A stretch of 44,917 bases of DNA from an uncultured Opitutales bacterium (GTDB taxonomy: Bacteria > Verrucomicrobiota > Verrucomicrobiia > Opitutales > Intestinicryptomonadaceae): positions 1-44,917 of the forward strand of contig URJJ01000023.1 of the NCBI GenBank assembly GCA_900548185.1, written 5' to 3'. Shown in pieces: positions 1-6,613 of this stretch. Below the pieces are notes generated by a model. The model was not told the origin of the DNA and did not search any database. It was given only the letters and a program-made list of their open reading frames with translations. Position 1 is the stretch's first letter. Every line of letters begins with the position of its first letter. The position numbers were made by a program, and so were the translations under genes.

Positions 1-269
1 TTGGGGTGTATGTCCACGGGGATGCCGCGGCCGTTGTCCTCAACGGAGCAGGAGCCGTCCGAGTGGACGGCGACCTTTATCGTCGTGCAGTATCCGGCCA
101 GGGCCTCGTCGATTGAATTGTCCACTATTTCGAAGACGCAATGGTGCAGCCCCCTCTCGTGCGTGTCACCGATGTACATGTCGGGGCGTTTCCTGACGCC
201 CTCCAGGCCTTCCAGCTTCTGGATTTTCGACGCATCGTAATTATCTATTTTTTTGATGTTTTCTGACAT
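1..269 (-). CDS. gyrB: DNA gyrase subunit B, N-terminal part (runs off the window)
   Basis: ATPase subunit of DNA gyrase, which introduces negative supercoils with GyrA. Only the first 89 codons are present; the gene continues beyond base 1. Reading from the ATG at 267-269, the protein begins MSENIKKIDNYDASKIQKL and then shows the GHKL ATPase landmarks: EGVRKRPDMYIGDT near residue 20, the N-box IVDNSIDEALAGYC near residue 45 (E and N bind Mg-ATP) and VEDNGRGIPVDIH at the window edge. ParE has a similar N-terminus, so GyrB over ParE is likely rather than proven. No clear Shine-Dalgarno precedes the ATG. A promoter-like sequence and an intrinsic terminator-like hairpin lie upstream in the 333-base leader. 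Confidence 0.9.
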   Translation of the reverse strand, partial: MSENIKKIDNYDASKIQKLEGLEGVRKRPDMYIGDTHERGLHHCVFEIVDNSIDEALAGYCTTIKVAVHSDGSCSVEDNGRGIPVDIHP

Positions 270-313
270 TTTATGCGTATGTGTTTCAGTTAAATTGACC
301 TTCCCCCTCCCGC

Positions 314-348
314 AAAAAATCCGCCCCCGGCGGGCCGCTCCGCCGGGG
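314..348 (-). terminator. Intrinsic terminator or attenuator in the gyrB leader
   Basis: On the minus strand a perfect 9-bp stem (CCCCGGCGG paired with CCGCCGGGG, loop AGCGGC) is followed by GCGGATTTTTTG. It sits only 45 bases before the gyrB ATG, downstream of a promoter-like sequence at 414-441. It could end a transcript from the upstream genes, attenuate gyrB, or give a short stand-alone RNA. The rest of the 270-602 gap holds a second weaker hairpin with a T-rich tail (about 375-405) and no convincing ORF. Confidence 0.65.
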
Positions 349-413
349 CTGTCCGCCCGGGTCCGCGCCCGAAAAACAAAAAGGCTTTCCCCACTTTGGG
401 AAGGGTTATATAT

Positions 414-441
414 ATACTATGCCGGCGCCGGGCGATTGCAA
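414..441 (-). promoter_or_regulatory. Candidate gyrB promoter
   Basis: Minus-strand TTGCAA (436-441) and TAGTAT (414-419) are separated by 16 bases, with an alternating TATATATA stretch continuing just downstream. It is the best sigma70-type match in the gap between gyrB and the upstream gene. Its position before the 314-348 hairpin would put that hairpin inside the leader. Confidence 0.4.
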
Positions 442-602
442 CAAATAAACTCGGCAGTCCGTCATTTTTCCGCAGCGCGCCCGCCATGCAACACGCTGAT
501 TTAAAGCGGATTAAAAAATCCGAAAATCCGGCAAAAAAAGGCCGTCAAAAAAAGCGCGAATCCGGGGCTGAAGCCACCGCCCGCGCACCCCCCGCGAGGC
601 CG

Positions 603-1454
603 TCAGGACGCTCCGCTTCCGGCAAGCATCCCAAACAGCAAAATAGCGGCGGCGAATGCGGCCGCGCACAGAATAGAAACCTTAAAGTTCGCCGGCAAAC
701 CGGGCTTTTTGGAAAGCCTCACCAAACGCCGGTCGAAGAAAAAAACGCGCCTCGCCCCGGCGCGTGGGCGCAGGGCCACGATACCGCCGTAAGCGGAAAC
801 CCCGCACGCCTCATACATCGCCCCGCCCGGGAGGGACGCCCCGTCGAGGTCGTAATAAAGGGCGATTAAGCTACGGCTTTTTGCGGAGTTTGCGAACGGG
901 TAGCGCAGGCAAAACGTACCCCCGGGAGGCATGCAGACAGGAAACGGGTTCACCTCGCCAATCCCGTCAGGCGAAAAAGCCGCATCAAAGTCGCGCTCTA
1001 AAACTGCGGCAGTGCGCGCTCGCGCGCGCTCCACGAATCCGGCGCCCACGATTTTCAGCGTCTGTCCGCTTCTGTTCCAAAGCTCAAGCCGCGCCTCGGC
1101 AGGGGCCCCGTCCGCGCCGAATTCAAAATTGAGCGAAGCCTTGGGCTCGTACGAGGCCCTGCTCCTCCGCACGACCGCGAGGTTGAAAGCGGCGATAGCA
1201 AGTCCCGAAGCGACAAAGGCGGGAATGGCCGCCTTTATGCACACCTCCGAAACGCCCCCAGATGCGACCCCCAGGACAAAGGCGACAAACGAAACGGCAA
1301 AAACCGCCGTAAACACGCGGTAGGCCCTCCCCGCCCAAACTCCGCGCACCTGCGGCCCCTCATTCCCTGAAAAATCCGACATATAAAAAACAAAATAAGC
1401 CCGCTTATTTTTTTCAAGCCTTTTCCCCGGCCACATCAGACTCCCTCCCATCAC
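603..1454 (-). CDS. Membrane protein of unknown function, paralogue of its upstream neighbour
   Basis: Family not recognised. The longest frame is 283 residues and begins with GTG then ATG overlapping the stop of the preceding gene; an internal ATG giving MSDFSGNEG (residue 25) is also possible. Two hydrophobic segments lie near residues 47-66 and 72-95, and a third near the C-terminus (about 258-277), so the middle roughly 160 residues form one soluble domain between membrane anchors. That domain aligns by eye with the gene at 1451-2275: both share GAGFVE, then AFSPD, a few residues later N-x-FP, then PPGG or PRGG before RY-x-FA, and a LYYDLD/LYCDVD strand. The close overlap suggests co-translation of two related subunits. 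The last residues are rich in Gly, Ala and Ser. Confidence 0.7.
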   Translation of the reverse strand: MMGGSLMWPGKRLEKNKRAYFVFYMSDFSGNEGPQVRGVWAGRAYRVFTAVFAVSFVAFVLGVASGGVSEVCIKAAIPAFVASGLAIAAFNLAVVRRSRASYEPKASLNFEFGADGAPAEARLELWNRSGQTLKIVGAGFVERARARTAAVLERDFDAAFSPDGIGEVNPFPVCMPPGGTFCLRYPFANSAKSRSLIALYYDLDGASLPGGAMYEACGVSAYGGIVALRPRAGARRVFFFDRRLVRLSKKPGLPANFKVSILCAAAFAAAILLFGMLAGSGAS

Positions 1455-2275
1455 AGGGGCCCGAGAAACACAAGCGCCAAAACGATTGCCGCAAGCACGG
1501 CGGCCGCCGCAAGCATGAGCTTGACGGGAAGCGGAAACCCCAGGCGCATGGAATATCTCTCAAGGCGCCGGAGCGGGATTATCATGCGCCTCACCCCGGG
1601 CGGGGGCTTCGGCAAAACTTCCTCATTCATGGGAAGCCTCTCCTCCCATACCAGCCATCCTGGAAAGGCCGACGAATCCACGTCGCAGTAAAGCGCGCAA
1701 ATGGAATGCGCATCCGCGACCTCCGCAAATCCGTACCTTATGGAAACGACGCCTCCCCTGGGAAATGGCATCGGGAAGCGGTTCTGCCCTGCGCACGAAT
1801 CCGGAGAGAACGCGTGCGCGGAATCGTGAGACGACGCAGCGCCCTCCCGCCTCCATTCCACAAATCCGGCCCCCAAAATCTCGGCGTCCCTTCCGCCGAC
1901 GTTCTCAAGCTCCAAAACTGCCGCCACCGGGCGCCCGTCCCCTCCGGTCTCAAAGAAAACCCTCCGCTTCGGCGAAAAAATGCGGATTATCCATTTTGCA
2001 GCCACGCGCACCAGAACATCAACCAGAAGCAGCAAAGCTAAATACCAGCAGTCAGTGTCAATGACGCCGGCAAAAGCCAGGGCGGCACAGATGAAAGCGA
2101 TTGCAAAAAAAATTACCTCAAGCGCAAAAACAACCTTCTCCGCCCGGGATTTGGGACGGGCGCAAAAACAGCTTGCGGGTTCGGATTTCATGGGTCTCAA
2201 CATTGCCATATGAAATGCTTTTTTGAAAAAATACCAAGCCAAAAAATCCCAGAACTCCCCGCAACATCCATACAT
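1451..2275 (-). CDS. Membrane protein of unknown function, first of a paralogous pair
   Basis: Family not recognised. The open frame gives 274 residues, but internal ATGs at residues 23, 25 and 29 (the last giving MKSEPASCFCARPKS) are plausible starts. Two hydrophobic segments near residues 48-70 and 75-95, then a soluble middle and a C-terminal hydrophobic segment ending VLALVFLGPL. The domain between them shares its order of motifs (GAGFVE, AFSPD, N-x-FP, GG, RYGFA, LYCDVD) with the downstream gene, which indicates tandem duplication followed by strong divergence. The region 2276-2540 upstream is where host-like GC-rich sequence gives way to the AT-rich island; no promoter is obvious. Confidence 0.7.
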   Translation of the reverse strand: MYGCCGEFWDFLAWYFFKKAFHMAMLRPMKSEPASCFCARPKSRAEKVVFALEVIFFAIAFICAALAFAGVIDTDCWYLALLLLVDVLVRVAAKWIIRIFSPKRRVFFETGGDGRPVAAVLELENVGGRDAEILGAGFVEWRREGAASSHDSAHAFSPDSCAGQNRFPMPFPRGGVVSIRYGFAEVADAHSICALYCDVDSSAFPGWLVWEERLPMNEEVLPKPPPGVRRMIIPLRRLERYSMRLGFPLPVKLMLAAAAVLAAIVLALVFLGPL

Positions 2276-2540
2276 GAAGCGGCCATCAGTTACGCCGCAA
2301 GCAAATGAGCCGCCCCCTCTCCCCGAAGAACCCCTGCCCTGCCGTCGATACCCAAAAAAGCGCCTGACGAGCGGATTTTAAAATCATCCTCCCTGTCGCT
2401 TTTGCATTTGGCAAAGCCCGCCGAATATTGTGGTATGGTGCTTAGTAAACAGCATTGGGCAAAAGTTTTTATCCTGTAGCCGGAAATTCGGCCCTAGCTC
2501 TATGGTGATTTTGTGCAACAGTAAGTTCTGTGGAATTATC

Positions 2541-3565
2541 TCAGGTAGACACAGAATTTTCCAGCGTAAATCGCTGCGCAATTTCGGCAATAACGCTTTC
2601 TGTATAGAATGTAGTTTTTGAAGATTTGGAACTATTGGGATTAAGCTTTCGAGTAAAAGCGTATCTGGCATCCTTTTTTATCTCAGCCATAATCCCATTA
2701 AACTTCTTTCCCTGCTTAAAGTTCGGAACTTCCTTTTTGCACCTGGTGCACACATCGCGATATGAAAGGGGGAAGGATGAAACAAATCCTTCATCGTTCA
2801 ACTTTACTTGAAGTTGTACGTTAGGATCATTTGTTATTCGAACCTTACTTACCTTCGCAAAACGTACATCAGCTTCATCTTTCGATGTGATTGCCACCAA
2901 CAAATCGCTGTTCTTCATCTTTTTGACATTTTCCAAGTAGATGTCAAATCCTACGACAATCGTATCTTCAACACCTCTTGTGTCCAAGTCAGTAATAACA
3001 TTGATGATCGACCCAATGAACTTCTTAGATTCCGAGGTCGATACATATTGGGCAGCTTTTTTCGTCAGGAAATCTTCTGGCTTAAAAGGTAACTTGAAGC
3101 CTAAAGGGAGAATAAACAGACCATCTTCCGCTAAGATATCCTTTGAAAAGTATTTTTTCATGAACTCCACATAGTTTAATGCAGCTTTGCAGTCAGCATA
3201 AAAATATATGGCTCTAATTGCTCGTTATAGTAGTGTACAATATTGTTTCTGTATTCTTCGATGAGTAACAGATTCTCTTTTATGGCAGTAAACGCTTTGG
3301 ATTCTGTGGCGTTAATATGCTCATCTACATAGCTGATTGCCTTATCAATCGAAACGGTATGCCCATCGCCTGTGTAGATGGACTTTTTCTTTATGAACTT
3401 CTTGATATACGCTTTTAAGATCAGTTCCCATGCGTTCATCAAGAGCAAAGTTGTAGTTTCATAGCGGTATGAAATATTCGGTTTGTTATGAATTTCTATG
3501 GCGGCAAAATACGCAGAAATGGAGTTTTTCATAAGATTACTCTGCACCATCTTCCTCTTAGCCAT
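2541..3565 (-). pseudogene. DUF3644-like protein, split by a one-base frameshift
   Basis: Two adjacent frames read as one protein. The 5' frame (3176-3565, 129 residues) starts after a GAGAGG Shine-Dalgarno and runs through EEYRNNIVHYYNEQLEPY and IFMLTA, then hits a stop. The 3' frame (from 3170) continues in the -1 sense with KAALNYVEFMKKYF, later KKMKNSDLLVAIT, ITNDPN, FKQGKKFNGIM and RKLNPNSSKSSKTTFYTE. This layout, about 340 residues in all, resembles the DUF3644 family (assigned from memory). One missing A on the coding strand, at the T-run 3186-3188 of the plus strand, would restore a single frame. It may be a true pseudogene, a programmed or phase-variable shift, or a sequencing error. 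It sits 32 bases after vsr and is probably cotranscribed with it. The DUF3644 function is unknown; defence involvement is inference from context. Confidence 0.65.
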
Positions 3566-3597
3566 AATATTCCTCTCTTAATGAAATGTATTCTCAC

Positions 3598-4050
3598 TTA
3601 CAACTCTTGGTACAATCTACCAGAATGGATAAAGTCGGCACACGATTGTAACACATCAGTTTCCGTGTTTTTACTACGCTTCATCTGTTTAATTGTGCAT
3701 TCCCATACTATCAGGCATTTGATTTGCTTTGTTTGCAGTTCTGCTTTTACGACCGAATCACGCCGGACATTATCATCGAACTTCTTTTGCCAGAACTCTA
3801 CACGGGATTTAGGCGTGTAGGCATACTTGCAACCCTGATGACGGTGCCAGAAACATCCATGCACAAATATTGCTGTATTATATTTACGGAGAAATATGTC
3901 CGGGTGACCTGGAATGTTTTTGGATGCAATCCGACAACGAAATCCCTGTGCAAACAGGAGCTTTCTCAAATAGATTTCCGGCTTTGTATCCTTTGATCGT
4001 ATTGCTGCCATGTTTTTGCTTCGCTGTTCCGGGGATATAATGTCAGCCAT
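3598..4050 (-). CDS. vsr: Very short patch repair (Vsr) mismatch endonuclease
   Basis: Nicks 5' of T in T:G mismatches that arise when 5-methylcytosine deaminates, so protecting sites methylated by the partner enzyme. From the ATG at 4050 the protein has 150 residues and begins MADIISPEQRSKNM; a GTG two codons earlier is also open. Landmarks match E. coli Vsr in position: IRSKDTKPE near 18-25, GHPDIFL with the catalytic Asp at 51, and VHGCFWHRH with His64 and His69; Cys66 and His71 match zinc ligands. Residue 63 is Val where E. coli has Thr, a common substitution in homologues. The start overlaps the nuclease stop by one base (TGATG), indicating translational coupling. A Vsr beside an EcoRII-type system fits a CCWGG specificity. 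Confidence 0.93.
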   Translation of the reverse strand: MADIISPEQRSKNMAAIRSKDTKPEIYLRKLLFAQGFRCRIASKNIPGHPDIFLRKYNTAIFVHGCFWHRHQGCKYAYTPKSRVEFWQKKFDDNVRRDSVVKAELQTKQIKCLIVWECTIKQMKRSKNTETDVLQSCADFIHSGRLYQEL

Positions 4051-5222
4051 CAGCACCCCTCAACTTCACGCACATAGGATACGAACTTGGACAACGACCA
4101 GATACGCTCCTGCCGATCTGCCGGATAATAGGAAATGTACGGACGAGGTACAACAAGGACAACATTTTCTGCCTGCATCTCATCCATCTGTGCCGGAGAA
4201 ACGCCCTGCTGGAGTGTACACAGGTATTTTGGCATACCTCTCAGCCGGTCTGCTTCGTTAATAACCTGACGCCAACGGTCTTTACATGTAGTCTTTGCAG
4301 CAAGAGAAATCAGCTTGTCCGTGGGAAAGGTTGCATCGTTATATGCCTCCCGAGAGGGGAAAAGAAAGTCCGGTTTTTTATTGCCCTCTGTTATGGCTTG
4401 TGCTGCATAAATAATATCATTTCCATCAAATACGGCAGACAGATGATGTTCAAGGCTCTTTCCCGCCCGGCTCTTACGACGATTCAGCACCATGTTTGCC
4501 ATAGTGATAAACTCATCAACCGTAGCAAATCCGCAGGAAATCTGCTCACCATAACGGGCGTGTTCGATTGCCCGGAACAGAGCATATTCCGTATTCGTCC
4601 ATTCAATGATTTTTCGGTCAGGATTTGTCCTGATATATTCAAGATGATTATATACCCTGTTCTGAATATCTCTTGCCGCCGCAGACATCTCATTGGACGA
4701 AGGGAAATCCACTGCCAGAGTGCGGATGAACCCCTTAATTGCAATCTGCTCCTGTGTTTCGGGCAGAATACCGCCTCTGTCAATCAGGCGGTTTGTTTCT
4801 GTTGGGCTGATACCAAAAGCACTCAGGAACTGCTCAATATCGTCCTCTGTTTCAAGAAAGAACGCACTATACTGATCAGCATTCTGCCTTGTGAACACAA
4901 ACAGCGCACCCGTCTGTTCCGGATTCAGAAACGGAAAATTACGACCAAATTTGGTAACTCTCAACTCATTTTTGCTGCTATAATATGTAAAACTGCTTTC
5001 AGTACGCAGATCGTTCTGCCACTGAATCTCTACTGTTCTTTTGAGGATGTTTTCATTTCCAAGCTCCTGAGAAAACATCATTTCCCTGGCAGACTTTGAA
5101 ATCAGGATGCCACTTTGATGTCCACCAGTTGCACCGGAATCATTTGCGGAAAGAAATTTACAATATGCCTGCTGGCTGTTTAATACAGACTGAATCGCCT
5201 GAGCTGCATACCCATCAATCAT
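4050..5222 (-). CDS. EcoRII-family type II (IIE-like) restriction endonuclease
   Basis: 390 residues, close to EcoRII (about 400). The N-terminal part carries the EcoRII effector-domain signature KFLSANDSGATGGHQSGI near residues 22-39. The C-terminal catalytic domain carries SLEHHL (256-261), KKPDFLFPS (282-290) and LAAKTTCKDRWRQV (307-320), the PD-(E)xK-type core of this family. EcoRII enzymes cut before CCWGG and need a second site as effector; that specificity is inferred here from family resemblance and from the partner genes. It starts inside the methyltransferase gene (8-base overlap), so methylation capacity is translated first. Base composition is AT-rich like the rest of the island. 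No disrupted residue is visible, so it is probably active. Confidence 0.92.
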   Translation of the reverse strand: MIDGYAAQAIQSVLNSQQAYCKFLSANDSGATGGHQSGILISKSAREMMFSQELGNENILKRTVEIQWQNDLRTESSFTYYSSKNELRVTKFGRNFPFLNPEQTGALFVFTRQNADQYSAFFLETEDDIEQFLSAFGISPTETNRLIDRGGILPETQEQIAIKGFIRTLAVDFPSSNEMSAAARDIQNRVYNHLEYIRTNPDRKIIEWTNTEYALFRAIEHARYGEQISCGFATVDEFITMANMVLNRRKSRAGKSLEHHLSAVFDGNDIIYAAQAITEGNKKPDFLFPSREAYNDATFPTDKLISLAAKTTCKDRWRQVINEADRLRGMPKYLCTLQQGVSPAQMDEMQAENVVLVVPRPYISYYPADRQERIWSLSKFVSYVREVEGC

Positions 5223-6366
5223 CAGACTGCCATCCTTTCTCTACGGGATATTCCCTTACCATCTTACGCAGATTTTTAATAACAAGTTTTGCGACCTCGC
5301 TCATCAAAGGCACAACAACAGAGTTGCCAAACTGTTTATATGCCTGATTATCAGAGACAGGAATCTTAAAACTGTCCGGGAAGCCTTGGAGGCGGGCGCA
5401 CTCTCTCGGTGTTAATCTTCTAGGATTTTTACCATCCTGAGCGATCAAAATTTCAGATCCGTCTTTGTAATACCTGGCACTGATAGTACGGCTGATACCA
5501 TCAAGCGGGGCAATACCATAACCAAAACCGTTGCCAGCGGCCTTATGCTTTGCAGCGTAGTTTTGCAGATACACCCACAACTTATCGGAAAGAGTGTATT
5601 TATCACTAACATCGGATTCAAGAATATCTCTCATTACAGGAGCTTTTTCCGGCAAAGACAAGTCAAACTCAAATTCAATATTTTCACCGTAACGCTCCTT
5701 GTCAAATCCAACAATCACAATTCGCTCACGATGCTGAGGAACATAGACTTTTCCGTCAAGAATCTGGAAGAATACTTTGTAATTCAGCTCTTCCAATGAT
5801 TCCCGGATAACCTTGAATGTATGGCCTCTGTCATGGCTACACAGATTTTTTACATTTTCGAGCATGAACGCCTTGGGGCGCTTTTCTTTCAGGATTCTGC
5901 AAACATCAAAGAACAATGTACCCTGTGTTTTATCTTCAAAACCGGTTGCCCGCCCCAGACTCTGCTTTTTGGAAACGCCAGCAATAGAAAAAGGCTGACA
6001 CGGAAATCCCGCAACAAGAATGTCGTGATCAGGAATGTCTGCTGCATTTACTTTGGTAATATCACCGTCAGGTTGTTCACCAAAGTTTGCAAAATATGTT
6101 TCCTGACTGTACTTGTTCCACTCGTTTGAATACACGCAATGCCCACCAGCTCTTTCGTAGGCAATTCGCATCCCGCCTATTCCGGCAAACAGGTCAATAA
6201 AAGTATAGTCTGTTTCCTTGCGGGGAGGTTCCTTCTTATTTTTAACGAGAAACTGTCTGATTGCAACAGACAAACAATCCTGCATAGACTGTCCACTAAG
6301 CGCAGAATATTCACTCAATTCTTTATATATTGCATCATCTACACGGATGTGTACCTGTTTAGCCAT
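5215..6366 (-). CDS. Cytosine-C5 DNA methyltransferase with an N-terminal ribbon-helix-helix domain
   Basis: 383 residues. Residues 1-45 (VHIRVDDAIYKELSEYSALSG onward, in part) look like a ribbon-helix-helix DNA-binding domain. The methyltransferase follows: motif I FIDLFAGIGGMR (57-67), motif IV GFPCQPFS with catalytic Cys123, motif VI ENV (170-172), motif VIII QHRER (211-215), motif IX RLTPRECARLQGFP (317-330) and motif X QFGNSVV. It transfers a methyl group from SAM to C5 of cytosine and should protect the sites cut by the neighbouring EcoRII-like enzyme. The ATG at 6366 has an excellent Shine-Dalgarno (GGAGG, 7-base spacing) and a consensus-like promoter 44 bases upstream. The RHH head may repress its own promoter, a usual way to time restriction-modification expression; this is inference. 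Confidence 0.95.
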   Translation of the reverse strand: MAKQVHIRVDDAIYKELSEYSALSGQSMQDCLSVAIRQFLVKNKKEPPRKETDYTFIDLFAGIGGMRIAYERAGGHCVYSNEWNKYSQETYFANFGEQPDGDITKVNAADIPDHDILVAGFPCQPFSIAGVSKKQSLGRATGFEDKTQGTLFFDVCRILKEKRPKAFMLENVKNLCSHDRGHTFKVIRESLEELNYKVFFQILDGKVYVPQHRERIVIVGFDKERYGENIEFEFDLSLPEKAPVMRDILESDVSDKYTLSDKLWVYLQNYAAKHKAAGNGFGYGIAPLDGISRTISARYYKDGSEILIAQDGKNPRRLTPRECARLQGFPDSFKIPVSDNQAYKQFGNSVVVPLMSEVAKLVIKNLRKMVREYPVEKGWQSDD

Positions 6367-6409
6367 ATCAAAACCTCCGGCGGGAATATAGTGGTATCAA
6401 TTTTTTCCC

Positions 6410-6437
6410 ATTATAGCATATACAGCAGATTTTTCAA
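6410..6437 (-). promoter_or_regulatory. Promoter of the restriction-modification operon
   Basis: Minus-strand TTGAAA (6432-6437) and a perfect TATAAT (6410-6415) with a 16-base spacer. A second TATAGT-like element lies near 6455. An imperfect inverted pair, TGGTATCAATTTTTTCC (about 6392-6408) against TGGTATAGTATTTTCC read from the other strand (6447-6462), flanks the promoter and is a possible operator for the RHH domain. The promoter is far closer to consensus than the host signals in this window. Confidence 0.75.
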
Positions 6438-6477
6438 GTGGTCCGTGGAAAATACTATACCATATTTTTCCCCAAAG

Positions 6478-6515
6478 AACAAAAACCACCCGCAGGAGCT
6501 TGATGCTCCCACGGG
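6478..6515 (-). terminator. Intrinsic terminator between guaA and the island promoter
   Basis: Minus-strand stem CCCGTGGGAGC / GCTCCTGCGGG (loop ATCAA, two mismatched positions) followed by TGGTTTTTGTT. It insulates the methyltransferase promoter from guaA read-through. It also follows directly on a short reading-frame tail (6527-6613), as if it had been the terminator of a lost mobile-element gene. Confidence 0.75.
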
Positions 6516-6526
6516 CGGCGGTACGG

Positions 6527-6613
6527 TCAACTGTCCAGCGGCTTATACACGGTCACGGCTTTCGACTCTCTCAGCCGATTTTGTCCGGTATCTGCCAAAG
6601 AAATGCCACAGAT
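6527..6613 (-). pseudogene. C-terminal remnant of a lost gene fused to the guaA 3' end
   Basis: In the frame offset from guaA, about 29 codons stay open from the guaA stop codon to TGA at 6527, ending VTVYKPLDS, immediately before an intrinsic terminator. The arrangement of coding tail then terminator suggests the last codons of a mobile-element protein left at the junction. I do not recognise the family. The sequence is short enough for chance openness, so this is a suggestion only. Confidence 0.3.

Larger units (their letters stand above)
2541..6613 (-). mobile_element. Horizontally acquired restriction-modification island at the guaA 3' end
   Basis: This stretch is clearly AT-richer than the flanks and has sigma70-consensus and strong Shine-Dalgarno signals. 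It holds four same-strand genes that all concern DNA modification or defence: methyltransferase, EcoRII-like nuclease, Vsr and a broken DUF3644-like gene. Its right edge is the stop codon of guaA. The 3' end of guaA is a known integration site of genomic islands, which is established knowledge. The left edge lies somewhere in 2380-2540. I see no integrase, no transposase and no second copy of the guaA 3' end on the left, so it is either a decayed island or arrived by another route. Confidence 0.55.

Noticed and set aside
270..602. Possible replication origin beside gyrB
   Set aside because: No cluster of DnaA boxes and no dnaA, dnaN or recF in the window; single TTATACACG near 6543 is isolated.
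1391..1414. AAAATAAGC-CC-GCTTATTTT palindrome followed by T on the plus strand
   Set aside because: No plus-strand gene precedes it, and it lies inside the open frame of a minus-strand gene; possible chance dyad or start-region operator, not supported.
2384..2671. 95-codon minus-strand frame at the left end of the island
   Set aside because: Largely overlaps the DUF3644-like gene in another frame and has no recognisable domain; its end could be mobile-element debris but nothing supports it.
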